From: Sphingopyxis sp. | GTDB lineage: Bacteria > Pseudomonadota > Alphaproteobacteria > Sphingomonadales > Sphingomonadaceae | Assembly (NCBI GenBank): GCA_030145715.1 | Contig: JAIXHQ010000005.1 | Location: 1 to 64,000, forward strand | Length of the DNA: 64,000 nt | Direction: 5' to 3' | Shown: one piece after another, positions 8,851-17,601 of the stretch | Position numbering within the stretch: position 1 is the first letter of the stretch | Layout of the letters: each line of letters opens with the position of its first letter | Made by a program: the position numbers and the translations under genes | The notes under the pieces: model-generated | Databases searched by the model: none | Told to the model about the DNA's origin: nothing | What the model saw: the letters and a program-made list of their open reading frames with translations, nothing else

Positions 8851-10224
8851 ATGCAACGATCCTGTGCCCAGCTCGCCCTTGCCGCCGCCTTGCTTGCCGC
8901 CGCACCCGTCCATGCCAAGCCCGCCGATGCCGACACGGCCAAGACGATATTGAAGGACAGCATCGCCATCCCGACGGTCGAGGGACGCGGCAAGGTGCCC
9001 GAACTCGCGGCCTATTATGCCGGTGTGCTGAAGGCGGCGGGCTATGCCGATGCCGACATCGCCATCACGCCGATGGGCGAGACCGCGACCTTTGCCGCGA
9101 CGCTGCATGGCACGACCAAGCAAAAGCCGATCGTGCTGCTGGGCCATATGGACGTCGTCGAAGCCGATCCAAAGGATTGGACGCGCGACCCGTTCGTGCC
9201 GGTCGAGGAAAATGGCTATATCTTTGGCCGCGGGTCGGAGGACAATAAGTTCGACGTGTCGATGATGGTCGCGACGATGGCGCAGCTCAAGAAGGATGGA
9301 TTCAAGCCGAAGCGTTCGATCATCCTGCTGCTGTCGGGCGACGAGGAAACGTCGATGACGACGACGCGCGCGCTTGCCGCCCAATATAAGGACGCCGAAT
9401 TCGCCCTGAACGGCGATGGCGGCGGCGGGACGATCGGCGATGACGGCAAGCCGAAATATTACGGGTTGCAGGCGGGCGAAAAGACCTATGCCGACTTTAC
9501 GCTGGAGGTGACAAACCCCGGCGGCCACAGTTCACGCCCGTCGGCCACCAACGCGATCGTCCAGCTTTCGAACGCGCTGGCAAAGGTCGGCGCCTATCGT
9601 TTTACACCGCAACAGAATGAACTGACCAAAGTCGGGATGCCGATCGTCGCCGATCAGGTCGGCGGCGACATCGGCGCGGCGCTGAAGGCCTTTGCCGCCA
9701 ACCCGGCCGATGCCAAGGCGATCGCCGCGATCCGCGCCGACCCCGAATATGTCGGACAGATCGGGACGACCTGTGTCCCCACGCTGACCAAGGGCGGCCA
9801 TGCCGAAAATGCCCTGCCCCAGCGCGCGACGGCGAACATCAACTGCCGCATCTTTCCCGGCGTGCCGGTCGAAACGGTGCGCGCGGAACTGGAAAAGGTC
9901 ATCGGCGATCCCGCCGTCAAGGTGAACAGCGATCCCGACGCGAGCGCCAGCGATGCATCGCCGCTGCGTCCCGACGTCGTCGCGGCGGTGACCAAGGCGG
10001 TCCATGCCCGCGCGCCGGGGCTGCCGATCATCCCGTCGATGAGCGCGGGCGCGACCGACAGCTTTCATTTCCGCGCGCAGGGCGTACCCAGCTATGGCGT
10101 CGCCGGTCTTTTTTCCAAGGCCAGCGACAGTTTCGCCCACGGCCTGAATGAGCGCGTGCCGGTCGATGCGATCGTACCGGCCCTCGCGCATTGGGACTAT
10201 TTGCTGAGAAACCTGTCGAAATAG
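8851..10224 (+). CDS. M20 family metallopeptidase
   Basis: Signal peptide; VLLGHMDVVEADPKDW, GRGSEDNK, GDEETSM, GGHSSRPS motifs. Confidence 0.9.
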   Translation: MQRSCAQLALAAALLAAAPVHAKPADADTAKTILKDSIAIPTVEGRGKVPELAAYYAGVLKAAGYADADIAITPMGETATFAATLHGTTKQKPIVLLGHMDVVEADPKDWTRDPFVPVEENGYIFGRGSEDNKFDVSMMVATMAQLKKDGFKPKRSIILLLSGDEETSMTTTRALAAQYKDAEFALNGDGGGGTIGDDGKPKYYGLQAGEKTYADFTLEVTNPGGHSSRPSATNAIVQLSNALAKVGAYRFTPQQNELTKVGMPIVADQVGGDIGAALKAFAANPADAKAIAAIRADPEYVGQIGTTCVPTLTKGGHAENALPQRATANINCRIFPGVPVETVRAELEKVIGDPAVKVNSDPDASASDASPLRPDVVAAVTKAVHARAPGLPIIPSMSAGATDSFHFRAQGVPSYGVAGLFSKASDSFAHGLNERVPVDAIVPALAHWDYLLRNLSK

Positions 10225-10227
10225 GGG

Positions 10228-10818
10228 TCAGACGAGCGCGTCGACCGCGCGTTCGATCATCGCCGCCGCCGCTTCCGCCCCGAAGCTGGCGGCGTCGAGC
10301 GACAGTTCCAGCCATAGGCCGTCGACCATCGCGGTCAGCATGATCGCCAGCCGGTCGGCATCGCGCGCGCCACAGGCGGTCAGCAATTCCGTCAACCGCT
10401 GGCGATAACCGGCATAGCTGTCCGCATGGATCGCCGCCATGCGCGCGTCGCTGCGCGCCAGCGCCCAGAATGCGGTCCAGGCGCCCAGCAGTTCGGGATC
10501 GGTCACCGGGGCGCGAAAGCTGGCGGTCAGATAGGCGCTCAGCCGTCTTCGCGGGTCGTCGCCCGCCGCATCGACCGCGCCCGCGAACACGCCGTCCATC
10601 CGATCGCTCGTCGCCTGATAGGTCGCGGCGACCAGATCGTCGATGCCGCCGAAATAATGGCGCAGCAATCCCGGTGAGACGCCGGCCATCGCGCAGATCG
10701 CCCGAACATTGGTGCCCGCCAGCCCATGGGCGGCCAGACATGCCGCCGTCGCATCGATCAGCGCCGTCCGGCGGGCATCGGCGCTTTCGCGCGTAAAGGC
10801 TTGGCGAGCGGCGGGCAT
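10228..10818 (-). CDS. TetR family regulator, BetI-like
   Basis: RTALIDATAACLAAHGLAGTNVRAICAMAGVSPGLLRHYFGG; start MPAARQAF at 10818 with alternative in-frame MYNN start in the palindrome. Confidence 0.85.
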   Translation of the reverse strand: MPAARQAFTRESADARRTALIDATAACLAAHGLAGTNVRAICAMAGVSPGLLRHYFGGIDDLVAATYQATSDRMDGVFAGAVDAAGDDPRRRLSAYLTASFRAPVTDPELLGAWTAFWALARSDARMAAIHADSYAGYRQRLTELLTACGARDADRLAIMLTAMVDGLWLELSLDAASFGAEAAAAMIERAVDALV

Positions 10819-10819
10819 G

Positions 10820-10841
10820 TTGTTATACATATGTATAACAA
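10820..10841. promoter_or_regulatory. Perfect 22-bp palindromic operator
   Basis: TTGTTATACATATGTATAACAA between divergent tetR and Rieske oxygenase genes. Confidence 0.75.
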
Positions 10842-10851
10842 GGAACGATCC

Positions 10852-12018
10852 ATGGCAACTGCACCGCTTCGCGATTCGAATATCGACCCTCTGGACGGCT
10901 GGTCGCTGCCTGCCTGGACCTATAGCGATCCCGATTTCCATGCCGCGGAAATGGAGCGGATCTTTCGTCCGAGCTGGCAGGTCGTGTGCCACGACAGCGA
11001 CATTCCGAACGTCGGCGACTGGCACAGCATCGATTATTGCGGCGAAAGCGTCATTCTGGTCCGCGGCGCCGACCGGACGGTGCGCGCCTTTACCAATGTC
11101 TGCCGCCACCGGGGTTCGCGCCTGGTCGATGGGGCGACGGGCTGTGCGAAGAAACTCGTCTGCCCCTATCATGCCTGGACCTATGAACTCGACGGGCGGC
11201 TGACCGGGGTGCCCGATTCGGCCAGCTATCCGGCGCTGGACAAGGGGAAGGCGGGGCTGGTCCCCGTCGGGCTGGAACGGTGGCGCGGCTTTTGGTTCGT
11301 GCGGCTGGCCGACGATGGCGGCCCGTCCGTCGCGGCGATGATGGCACCCTATGAAGCGATGATCGCGCCTTACCGGTTCGAGGAACTGGGCGCGCTGGGC
11401 CGCGTCACGCTCCGCCCGCGTGCGGTGAACTGGAAGAATGTCGGTGACAATTATTCGGACGGGCTGCACATCCCCGTCGCGCATCCCGGCCTGACGCGGC
11501 TGTTCGGCAAAAGCTATGGCGTCGAGGCCGAGGATAATGTCGATCGCATGTGGGGCGACCTGATCGACCGGCCATCGGTCAATTGGTCCGAACGCATGTA
11601 TCAGCGGTTGCTGCCCCCGGTCCCGCATCTTCCGCAGGCGAACCAGCGCCACTGGCTTTATTTCAAGCTGTGGCCGAACGTCGCCTTTGACATCTATCCC
11701 GACCAGGTCGATTTCATGCAGTGGCTGCCGACCGGCCCGACGACCTGCCTGATCCGTGAAATATCCTATGTGCTGCCCGATGATCGGCGCGAAATGAAGG
11801 CGGCGCGCTACCTCAACTGGCGGATCAATCGTCAGGTGAACGCAGAGGACACCGAACTCATCACCCGCGTTCAGATGGGGATGCAATCGAAAAGCTTTTC
11901 GATGGGGCCGCTCAGCGACAAGGAAGTCTGCCTCAAGCATTTCTGTGCGCGGATGCGCGCGATCATTCCCGAATCCCGCCTTGAACAAGCCCCGCGTGCG
12001 GGATGGAGCAGAGCATGA
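10852..12018 (+). CDS. Rieske-type ring-hydroxylating/demethylating oxygenase alpha subunit
   Basis: Rieske CRHRGSRLVDGATGCAKKLVCPYHAW; mononuclear iron motif NWKNVGDNYSDGLHIPVAH. Confidence 0.9.
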   Translation: MATAPLRDSNIDPLDGWSLPAWTYSDPDFHAAEMERIFRPSWQVVCHDSDIPNVGDWHSIDYCGESVILVRGADRTVRAFTNVCRHRGSRLVDGATGCAKKLVCPYHAWTYELDGRLTGVPDSASYPALDKGKAGLVPVGLERWRGFWFVRLADDGGPSVAAMMAPYEAMIAPYRFEELGALGRVTLRPRAVNWKNVGDNYSDGLHIPVAHPGLTRLFGKSYGVEAEDNVDRMWGDLIDRPSVNWSERMYQRLLPPVPHLPQANQRHWLYFKLWPNVAFDIYPDQVDFMQWLPTGPTTCLIREISYVLPDDRREMKAARYLNWRINRQVNAEDTELITRVQMGMQSKSFSMGPLSDKEVCLKHFCARMRAIIPESRLEQAPRAGWSRA

Positions 12019-13619
12019 CCAAAGCCTATGACGCCCTGATTATCGGTGCCGGCCACAACGGCCTTGTCTGTGCCTTTTATCTTGCGAAGGCGGGGCTGAA
12101 GGTCCGCATCGTCGAGGCGCGCGACGTCGTCGGTGGTGCCGCCGTGACCGAGGAATTCGCGCCGGGGTTCCGCAATTCGGTCGCAAGCTATACCGTCAGC
12201 CTGCTCCAGCCCAAGGTGATCGCCGACATGAAGCTGGCCGATCATGGCTATCGCGTCATCGAACGGCCGATCAGCAATTTCCTGCCGCAGGAGGATGGCG
12301 GCTATCTGAAGCTTGGTGGCGGGTTGGAGCGGACGCAGGCCGAGTTCAGCAAATTTTCCGCCCGCGATGCGGCGATGCTGCCCGCTTATTACGACGCGCT
12401 CGAAAATGTCGCCGAATTGCTCCGCGACCTCGCGCTGCGCGTGCCGCCCAATGTCGGCGAAGGGCTGCGCACGCTGTTCGACGGCGCGCGGCAGGGGCGG
12501 CGCTTTGCGACCCTGAACCTCGATCAACAGCGCGACGTGCTCGACCTGTTCACAAAATCGGCGCGCACGATGCTGGACGCCTGGTTCGAAAGCGAGGCGG
12601 TCAAGGCCGCCTTTGGCTTTGACGCGGTCGTCGGCAATTATGCCAGCCCCGACACGCCGGGCAGCGCCTATGTCCTGTTGCATCACGTCTTTGGCGAAGT
12701 GAACGGCAAAAAGGGGGCATGGGGCCACAGCGTCGGCGGGATGGGCCGGATCACCGAGATCATGGCCAAGGTGTGCCGCGCCATGGGGGTCGAGATCAGC
12801 CTGGAAAGCCCGGTCGCGAAAGTGCTGGTCGATGGCGGCAAGGCGGTCGGCGTCAGGCTGGTCGGCGGCGAGGAAATCGCCGCGGCGCGCGTGATCGCGA
12901 ACGTCGGGCCCAAGCTGCTGTACGAACGGATGATGGACGCATCCGACCTGCCCACCGGTTACGACCGCCGGATCCGGGGATTCAAGGCGGGCAGCGGCAC
13001 GTTCCGCATGAATGTCGCGCTGTCGCAGTTGCCGAAATTCACCTGCCTGCCCGAACCGGGCGAGCATCATCAGTCGGGCATCATCCTGGCCCCCACGCTC
13101 GACTATATGGACCGCGCCTTCCTCGACGCCAAACAGCATGGCTGGTCCAAGGCGCCGATCGTCGAGATGCTGATCCCCTCGACCGTCGACGACAGCCTGG
13201 CCCCCGCCGGTCAGCATGTCGCGAGCCTGTTCTGCCAGCAATTCGCGCCCGAACTGCCCGACGGCCGCGACTGGGACGATGAAGAGGAAGCCGCCGCCGA
13301 CTGCATCATCGACACGGTCGAAAAACATGCGCCCGGTTTTCGTGCGAGCATCATCGCCCAGACGCGCCTGTCGCCAAAGGGGCTGGAACGCAAGTTCGGG
13401 CTGGTCGGCGGCGACATCATGCACGGCAACATGAGCCTCGATCAATTGTGGGCCGCGCGCCCGGTGCTGGGCAATGGCGGTTATCGCGGCGCGGTGAAGG
13501 GCCTGTATATATGCGGGGCGGGGACGCATCCGGGCGGCGGCGTCACCGGGGCGCCGGGGCATAATGCGGCCCAGGTGATCCTGCGCGACCGGGGCCTGTT
13601 CGCGCCGCGCTGGCGTTAG
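12015..13619 (+). CDS. NAD(P)/FAD-dependent oxidoreductase, phytoene-desaturase/PYROXD2-like
   Basis: ALIIGAGHNGLVCAFYLAKAGLKVRIVEARDVVGGAAVTEEF dinucleotide fold; C-term LYICGAGTHPGGGVTGAPGHNAA. Confidence 0.88.
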   Translation: MTKAYDALIIGAGHNGLVCAFYLAKAGLKVRIVEARDVVGGAAVTEEFAPGFRNSVASYTVSLLQPKVIADMKLADHGYRVIERPISNFLPQEDGGYLKLGGGLERTQAEFSKFSARDAAMLPAYYDALENVAELLRDLALRVPPNVGEGLRTLFDGARQGRRFATLNLDQQRDVLDLFTKSARTMLDAWFESEAVKAAFGFDAVVGNYASPDTPGSAYVLLHHVFGEVNGKKGAWGHSVGGMGRITEIMAKVCRAMGVEISLESPVAKVLVDGGKAVGVRLVGGEEIAAARVIANVGPKLLYERMMDASDLPTGYDRRIRGFKAGSGTFRMNVALSQLPKFTCLPEPGEHHQSGIILAPTLDYMDRAFLDAKQHGWSKAPIVEMLIPSTVDDSLAPAGQHVASLFCQQFAPELPDGRDWDDEEEAAADCIIDTVEKHAPGFRASIIAQTRLSPKGLERKFGLVGGDIMHGNMSLDQLWAARPVLGNGGYRGAVKGLYICGAGTHPGGGVTGAPGHNAAQVILRDRGLFAPRWR

Positions 13620-13663
13620 GGTCCTGACCCTAGGGTCCTGACCCTTAGGGTCCTGACCCTAGG
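13617..13663. repeat. Three-unit tandem hairpin repeat TAGGGTCCTGACCC
   Basis: Units at 13617-13630, 13631-13644, 13646-13659; each has TAGGGTC/GACCCTA arms; overlaps both convergent stop codons. Confidence 0.85.
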
Positions 13664-14987
13664 CGGCGGGCCGGGCGCGCCGCCGCATCGCGAGAAAAAT
13701 CGGCAGGCCCGCGGCGGTCAGCCCCAGGCTCCACAGGCCGGCTTCCAAGCCCGCCCCGTAAAAGGCCCAGCAGCTATAGAGAAAGCCGAGGATGGTCAGC
13801 GCCGCGAAACCGGGCGAGGCGCGGATGTCGCCGTCATTCTCCAGCTTTAGCGCCGCGAGCGCCCCGACGATGTAAAAGATGATCGCGGTCGACGTCGTCA
13901 CCTTGACCATGAAACTGAACAGGTCGGCCAGCCCGCGCGAAAAATTGGCATAGACGATGATGCTGGCGCAGGTGCTGGAAATCAATTGCGTGATCCACGG
14001 CGATGCAAAGCGATTGTCGCGCGCGAACATCGCGGGGAGCAAGCGGCGATGGGCAAGGTCGCGGGGAATTTCACCCTGTAGCAGGACAAAGCCGTTGAGC
14101 GCGCCCAGCGCGGCGATCGCGGCGAACAGCGCGACAACCTGTCCCGCCGATGGGCCGATCAGCGTCCCGAAAAAAGCGGCATAGGCGGCGTTGGACTCCT
14201 GAAGCGTCGCCAGCGGCAGCATCAGCGTGACGGTGGTGCTGGACAGAAGATAGAGAAGGCCGGTCGCGGCGGCGGCGATCAGCATCGAACGCGGGATCGT
14301 CCGTTCGGGATCGCGGACCCGGTCGCTGACGACGGCCGCGCTTTCAAAGCCCAGCAGCGCAAAAAGGGTCAGCGTCGCGGCGGCGCCGACATTGTTCAGG
14401 CTGACCGGCTGTGTCCCCGCCAGCGTCGGCGCGTCGGCGCGTCCCGTCGCGAGCGCCCAGATGGCGACGAGGATCGCGCCGACGATCGGTATCAGCTTGA
14501 GCGCGAGGGTCAGCATCTGCGCATTGCCCGCGCGGCGGACCCCGAACAGGTTGACGATGGTGAACAGCCAGATGAAGCCGATGGCGATCAGCGCGGGACC
14601 GGCCCCGCCGGCCGCCAGCGCCGGCGCCAGGATCGACAGGTTGCTGATCGCTGCGACGGCCAGCGTCGCGACGACCGTCCAGCAACTGATCCAATAGCTC
14701 CACGACACGACGAACCCGGTGCCGGGACCGAACGCCGCCGCGCCATAGGTAAAGGATGCGCAGCCCGTCGGCAGCCGCTTTGCCAGTCGGGCAAAGGCGA
14801 GCGCGAGGCACAGCGTCCCCGCGATCGACACGCCCCAGCCGATGATCGCATTCCAGCCAAGCGGCGCCAGGTCGCGGGGAAGCAGGAACACCCCCGACCC
14901 GATCATATTGCCCATGCCCAGCGCGACGCACATCAAAAGGCCGAGCTTTTGGCCCGGCCTTTCGCTGTTGGTCGTCGTCGCGGTCAC
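13659..14987 (-). CDS. APC family amino acid/polyamine permease
   Basis: LGLLMCVALGMGNMIGSGVFLLPRDLAPLGWNAIIGW; multi-TM. Confidence 0.88.
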   Translation of the reverse strand: MTATTTNSERPGQKLGLLMCVALGMGNMIGSGVFLLPRDLAPLGWNAIIGWGVSIAGTLCLALAFARLAKRLPTGCASFTYGAAAFGPGTGFVVSWSYWISCWTVVATLAVAAISNLSILAPALAAGGAGPALIAIGFIWLFTIVNLFGVRRAGNAQMLTLALKLIPIVGAILVAIWALATGRADAPTLAGTQPVSLNNVGAAATLTLFALLGFESAAVVSDRVRDPERTIPRSMLIAAAATGLLYLLSSTTVTLMLPLATLQESNAAYAAFFGTLIGPSAGQVVALFAAIAALGALNGFVLLQGEIPRDLAHRRLLPAMFARDNRFASPWITQLISSTCASIIVYANFSRGLADLFSFMVKVTTSTAIIFYIVGALAALKLENDGDIRASPGFAALTILGFLYSCWAFYGAGLEAGLWSLGLTAAGLPIFLAMRRRARPAA

Positions 14988-14991
14988 CCGG

Positions 14992-17451
14992 TCAGAACTT
15001 GGCGCCCAATCGCGCCCCGACTGTGCGGGGCTGGCTTACCAGTATCTGCGCCCGGTCGTTGCACTGGCCGCAGTTCGAATAGCGCGCCAATTGCGCCCGT
15101 TCATCAAAGGCGTTCGCTAGGAACAACTCGAAGCTGTAGGAGCTCCATTCGAACCCGGCCGCGAAATCGACCGTCGTCGATCCCTTGATCCGGCCAAGAT
15201 CGGTGGCCTGAGCGACGCGGACATCGGCGCTGGCCGAACTGCGATGCGCGATCACTGACTGGAAATGCATCTCGCCGGGTCCGACTGGGAACTGATACCG
15301 CACCGTGGCATTGCCGTTGAACTTTGGCGTCACCGGCAGCCGCGTTCCAGCCGGCGCCGCAATGGAATTGCCCGGGCCGGTGCATGTGTAGGTCGGATCG
15401 TCGATCGCACAAAGGTCATTCTTGGTCTTTGCATCGGTGTAGGACGCCGCGGCGGTAAAGGTCAGACCGTCAGTCGCGCGAATATTGACGTCCGCCTCGA
15501 CCCCCTTGATCCGCGCGTTGGGACCATTGTGAATCTCGGTAAAGCTGTTCGCGCCAAGGAAAGAGAATTGGAAGCGCTTCCATTCCTGCTGATAGATGGC
15601 GGCGTTGAACCTGACCCGTCCATCGGCCAACGTCGTCTTGATGCCGAGTTCATAGTTGGTCAGGAAGTCGGCTTCATAAGGCATGATCGTGGCGCGGCGA
15701 TTGATGCCGCCGGGCCGGAAACCGCGCGACCATGTCGCATAAGTGAGAATATTCTCGTTCGGCTTCCAGGTCAGGTTGAGCCGATGGGTGAACCCATTGT
15801 CCTTGGTGCGCTTGGGCACCAGGCTGCCGCCGACGAAATCGGCCAGATTGGTACAGGGGCTGCGGTCAACTGCAGCGGGCAGCAAGGTGCCCCCGGGATT
15901 GTTGCGCAGGAGGGCGCCGGTGGTCGTGTAACAGCCCGCAACGCCGGTCTGCGAACTGCCGGCGCCGTTGAACGGCGTCCCGGCCGGGTTGCGGCCAAAG
16001 CCAAAGAAGCCGATCAGGCTGTTGTCATATTTATAATAGCGACCTCCGCCGGTCAGGGTAATCGTTGGGGTGATGTCGAAGCTTGCTTCGCCGAACGCGG
16101 CATAGTCCTTGTCGACGCGCTTTTGATCAGTCAACCACAGTGTGCCCGGCCGTCCGTTGACGGACAGCGCGGGGGCCAGGCCCGGCACGACATAATCCTG
16201 GAAAATCTCGTTGCTCTGGCGCTGATAGAACAACCCCGCAACGACCCGGAAGCGCTCGTCCTGTGGCGATGCGATGCGCAGTTCTTGGCTTATCTTGCGA
16301 AAATGGTCGGTCCCGACGATGAACTGGCGCGGGTCGATGTCATTGCCGGCACCATCCTCGAGATAGAAATAGCCTGCGAGGCCGCCAGAGGAAGCATAAA
16401 GCGAGTCATAGGCTTCCGAATAATCGGTATAGTCGCTGATCTGATATGTCTTGCGGTTGAGATAGGCGCCCGCATAGGTCAGGTCGAAATTGCCGATCTT
16501 ACCCTCGATCGTCAGCGCCGCCTGCATGAACTTGTCGCGTCGCGCGTCGGGGTAGAAGCGCTGAACCTGCAGGTCGCCTACGCGTGGATCCTGCGCGAAC
16601 GCGCCGTTGCTTTTCTGATTCTGATAAAGAACCGTCGGCGTCACGGTCCAATTGTCGTCGAGATCGACCTTCAACGCGGCGCGGCCGCCATAGATTTCGG
16701 CATCGTTGAAATTCTTTTTGACCAGTGCGGCGTTGTTGACGGTGATGCCGCCCGGCTGTGGTAGGAAGCTGCGCGTTCCCGCGACATTATCGATATATCC
16801 CGCGTTGCGCTGATACCAGCCGACCACGCGCAGCGCCACCATGTCACTGATCGGCGCGTTGATCATGCCATCCAGTCGGCCACCGATGCCGCCGCTCTTG
16901 ACGCTGTTGATTTCGCCGTCGACGCGGCCTTCAAAACCGGCGGTACTGGGTTTGTTGGTGATGATGCGGATCGTGCCGGCCTGCGAGGAGGCGCCATAGA
17001 GCGTGCCCTGCGGCCCGGCGAGCGATTCGATGCGCGCGATGTCATAAATATGGACGTCAAGCGTGCCGCCGATCGTCGTCACCGGCTGTTCGTCCAGATA
17101 GACGCCGACACTGGGCAGTGAACCCGAATGATTGCCGTCGCCGCCGCTAGCGACGCCGCGCATATAGACCGTCGTTACGCCGGGCTGGCTCGACTGAAAC
17201 GACACGCTGGGCAGCAGTTTCGAAAAATCTTCAAAATTGCTGATATTGAGCTGGTCCAGCTTTCTTGTGCTCAGCGCCTGGATACTGATCGGCACATTCT
17301 GCAGATTTTCCTCGCGCTTTTGCGCGGTCACGACGATTTCGTCGTCATATTTGCTGTCGGCGGCTTCCTGGGCCAGCAGCGGAGCCGATGACAATATGCT
17401 GCCCGACAAGGATGCCAAGAGCAACGCGCGGTGAGATAAGCGAACCGACAT
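14992..17451 (-). CDS. TonB-dependent receptor
   Basis: Signal peptide, DEIVVTAQKREENLQNVPISIQALS plug, C-terminal beta-barrel; 819 aa. Confidence 0.93.
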   Translation of the reverse strand: MSVRLSHRALLLASLSGSILSSAPLLAQEAADSKYDDEIVVTAQKREENLQNVPISIQALSTRKLDQLNISNFEDFSKLLPSVSFQSSQPGVTTVYMRGVASGGDGNHSGSLPSVGVYLDEQPVTTIGGTLDVHIYDIARIESLAGPQGTLYGASSQAGTIRIITNKPSTAGFEGRVDGEINSVKSGGIGGRLDGMINAPISDMVALRVVGWYQRNAGYIDNVAGTRSFLPQPGGITVNNAALVKKNFNDAEIYGGRAALKVDLDDNWTVTPTVLYQNQKSNGAFAQDPRVGDLQVQRFYPDARRDKFMQAALTIEGKIGNFDLTYAGAYLNRKTYQISDYTDYSEAYDSLYASSGGLAGYFYLEDGAGNDIDPRQFIVGTDHFRKISQELRIASPQDERFRVVAGLFYQRQSNEIFQDYVVPGLAPALSVNGRPGTLWLTDQKRVDKDYAAFGEASFDITPTITLTGGGRYYKYDNSLIGFFGFGRNPAGTPFNGAGSSQTGVAGCYTTTGALLRNNPGGTLLPAAVDRSPCTNLADFVGGSLVPKRTKDNGFTHRLNLTWKPNENILTYATWSRGFRPGGINRRATIMPYEADFLTNYELGIKTTLADGRVRFNAAIYQQEWKRFQFSFLGANSFTEIHNGPNARIKGVEADVNIRATDGLTFTAAASYTDAKTKNDLCAIDDPTYTCTGPGNSIAAPAGTRLPVTPKFNGNATVRYQFPVGPGEMHFQSVIAHRSSASADVRVAQATDLGRIKGSTTVDFAAGFEWSSYSFELFLANAFDERAQLARYSNCGQCNDRAQILVSQPRTVGARLGAKF

Positions 17452-17601
17452 AGAACCCCCCCTGTTGATCGCGCGCGGGTGTTGCAGCGTAGCGATACAC
17501 GAAGTTTCACCTATTTTGCCGCGTCGTCAATCGACGCCGATGGGGAATAGTCTGCCAAACGACGGTTTCGCAGAGAGTATGGCAAAATTGCCACAATTGG
17601 A

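Noticed and set aside
11871-13562. 563-aa reverse ORF opposite the FAD oxidoreductase
   Set aside because: No recognisable motif; shadow ORF of a strongly coding plus strand.
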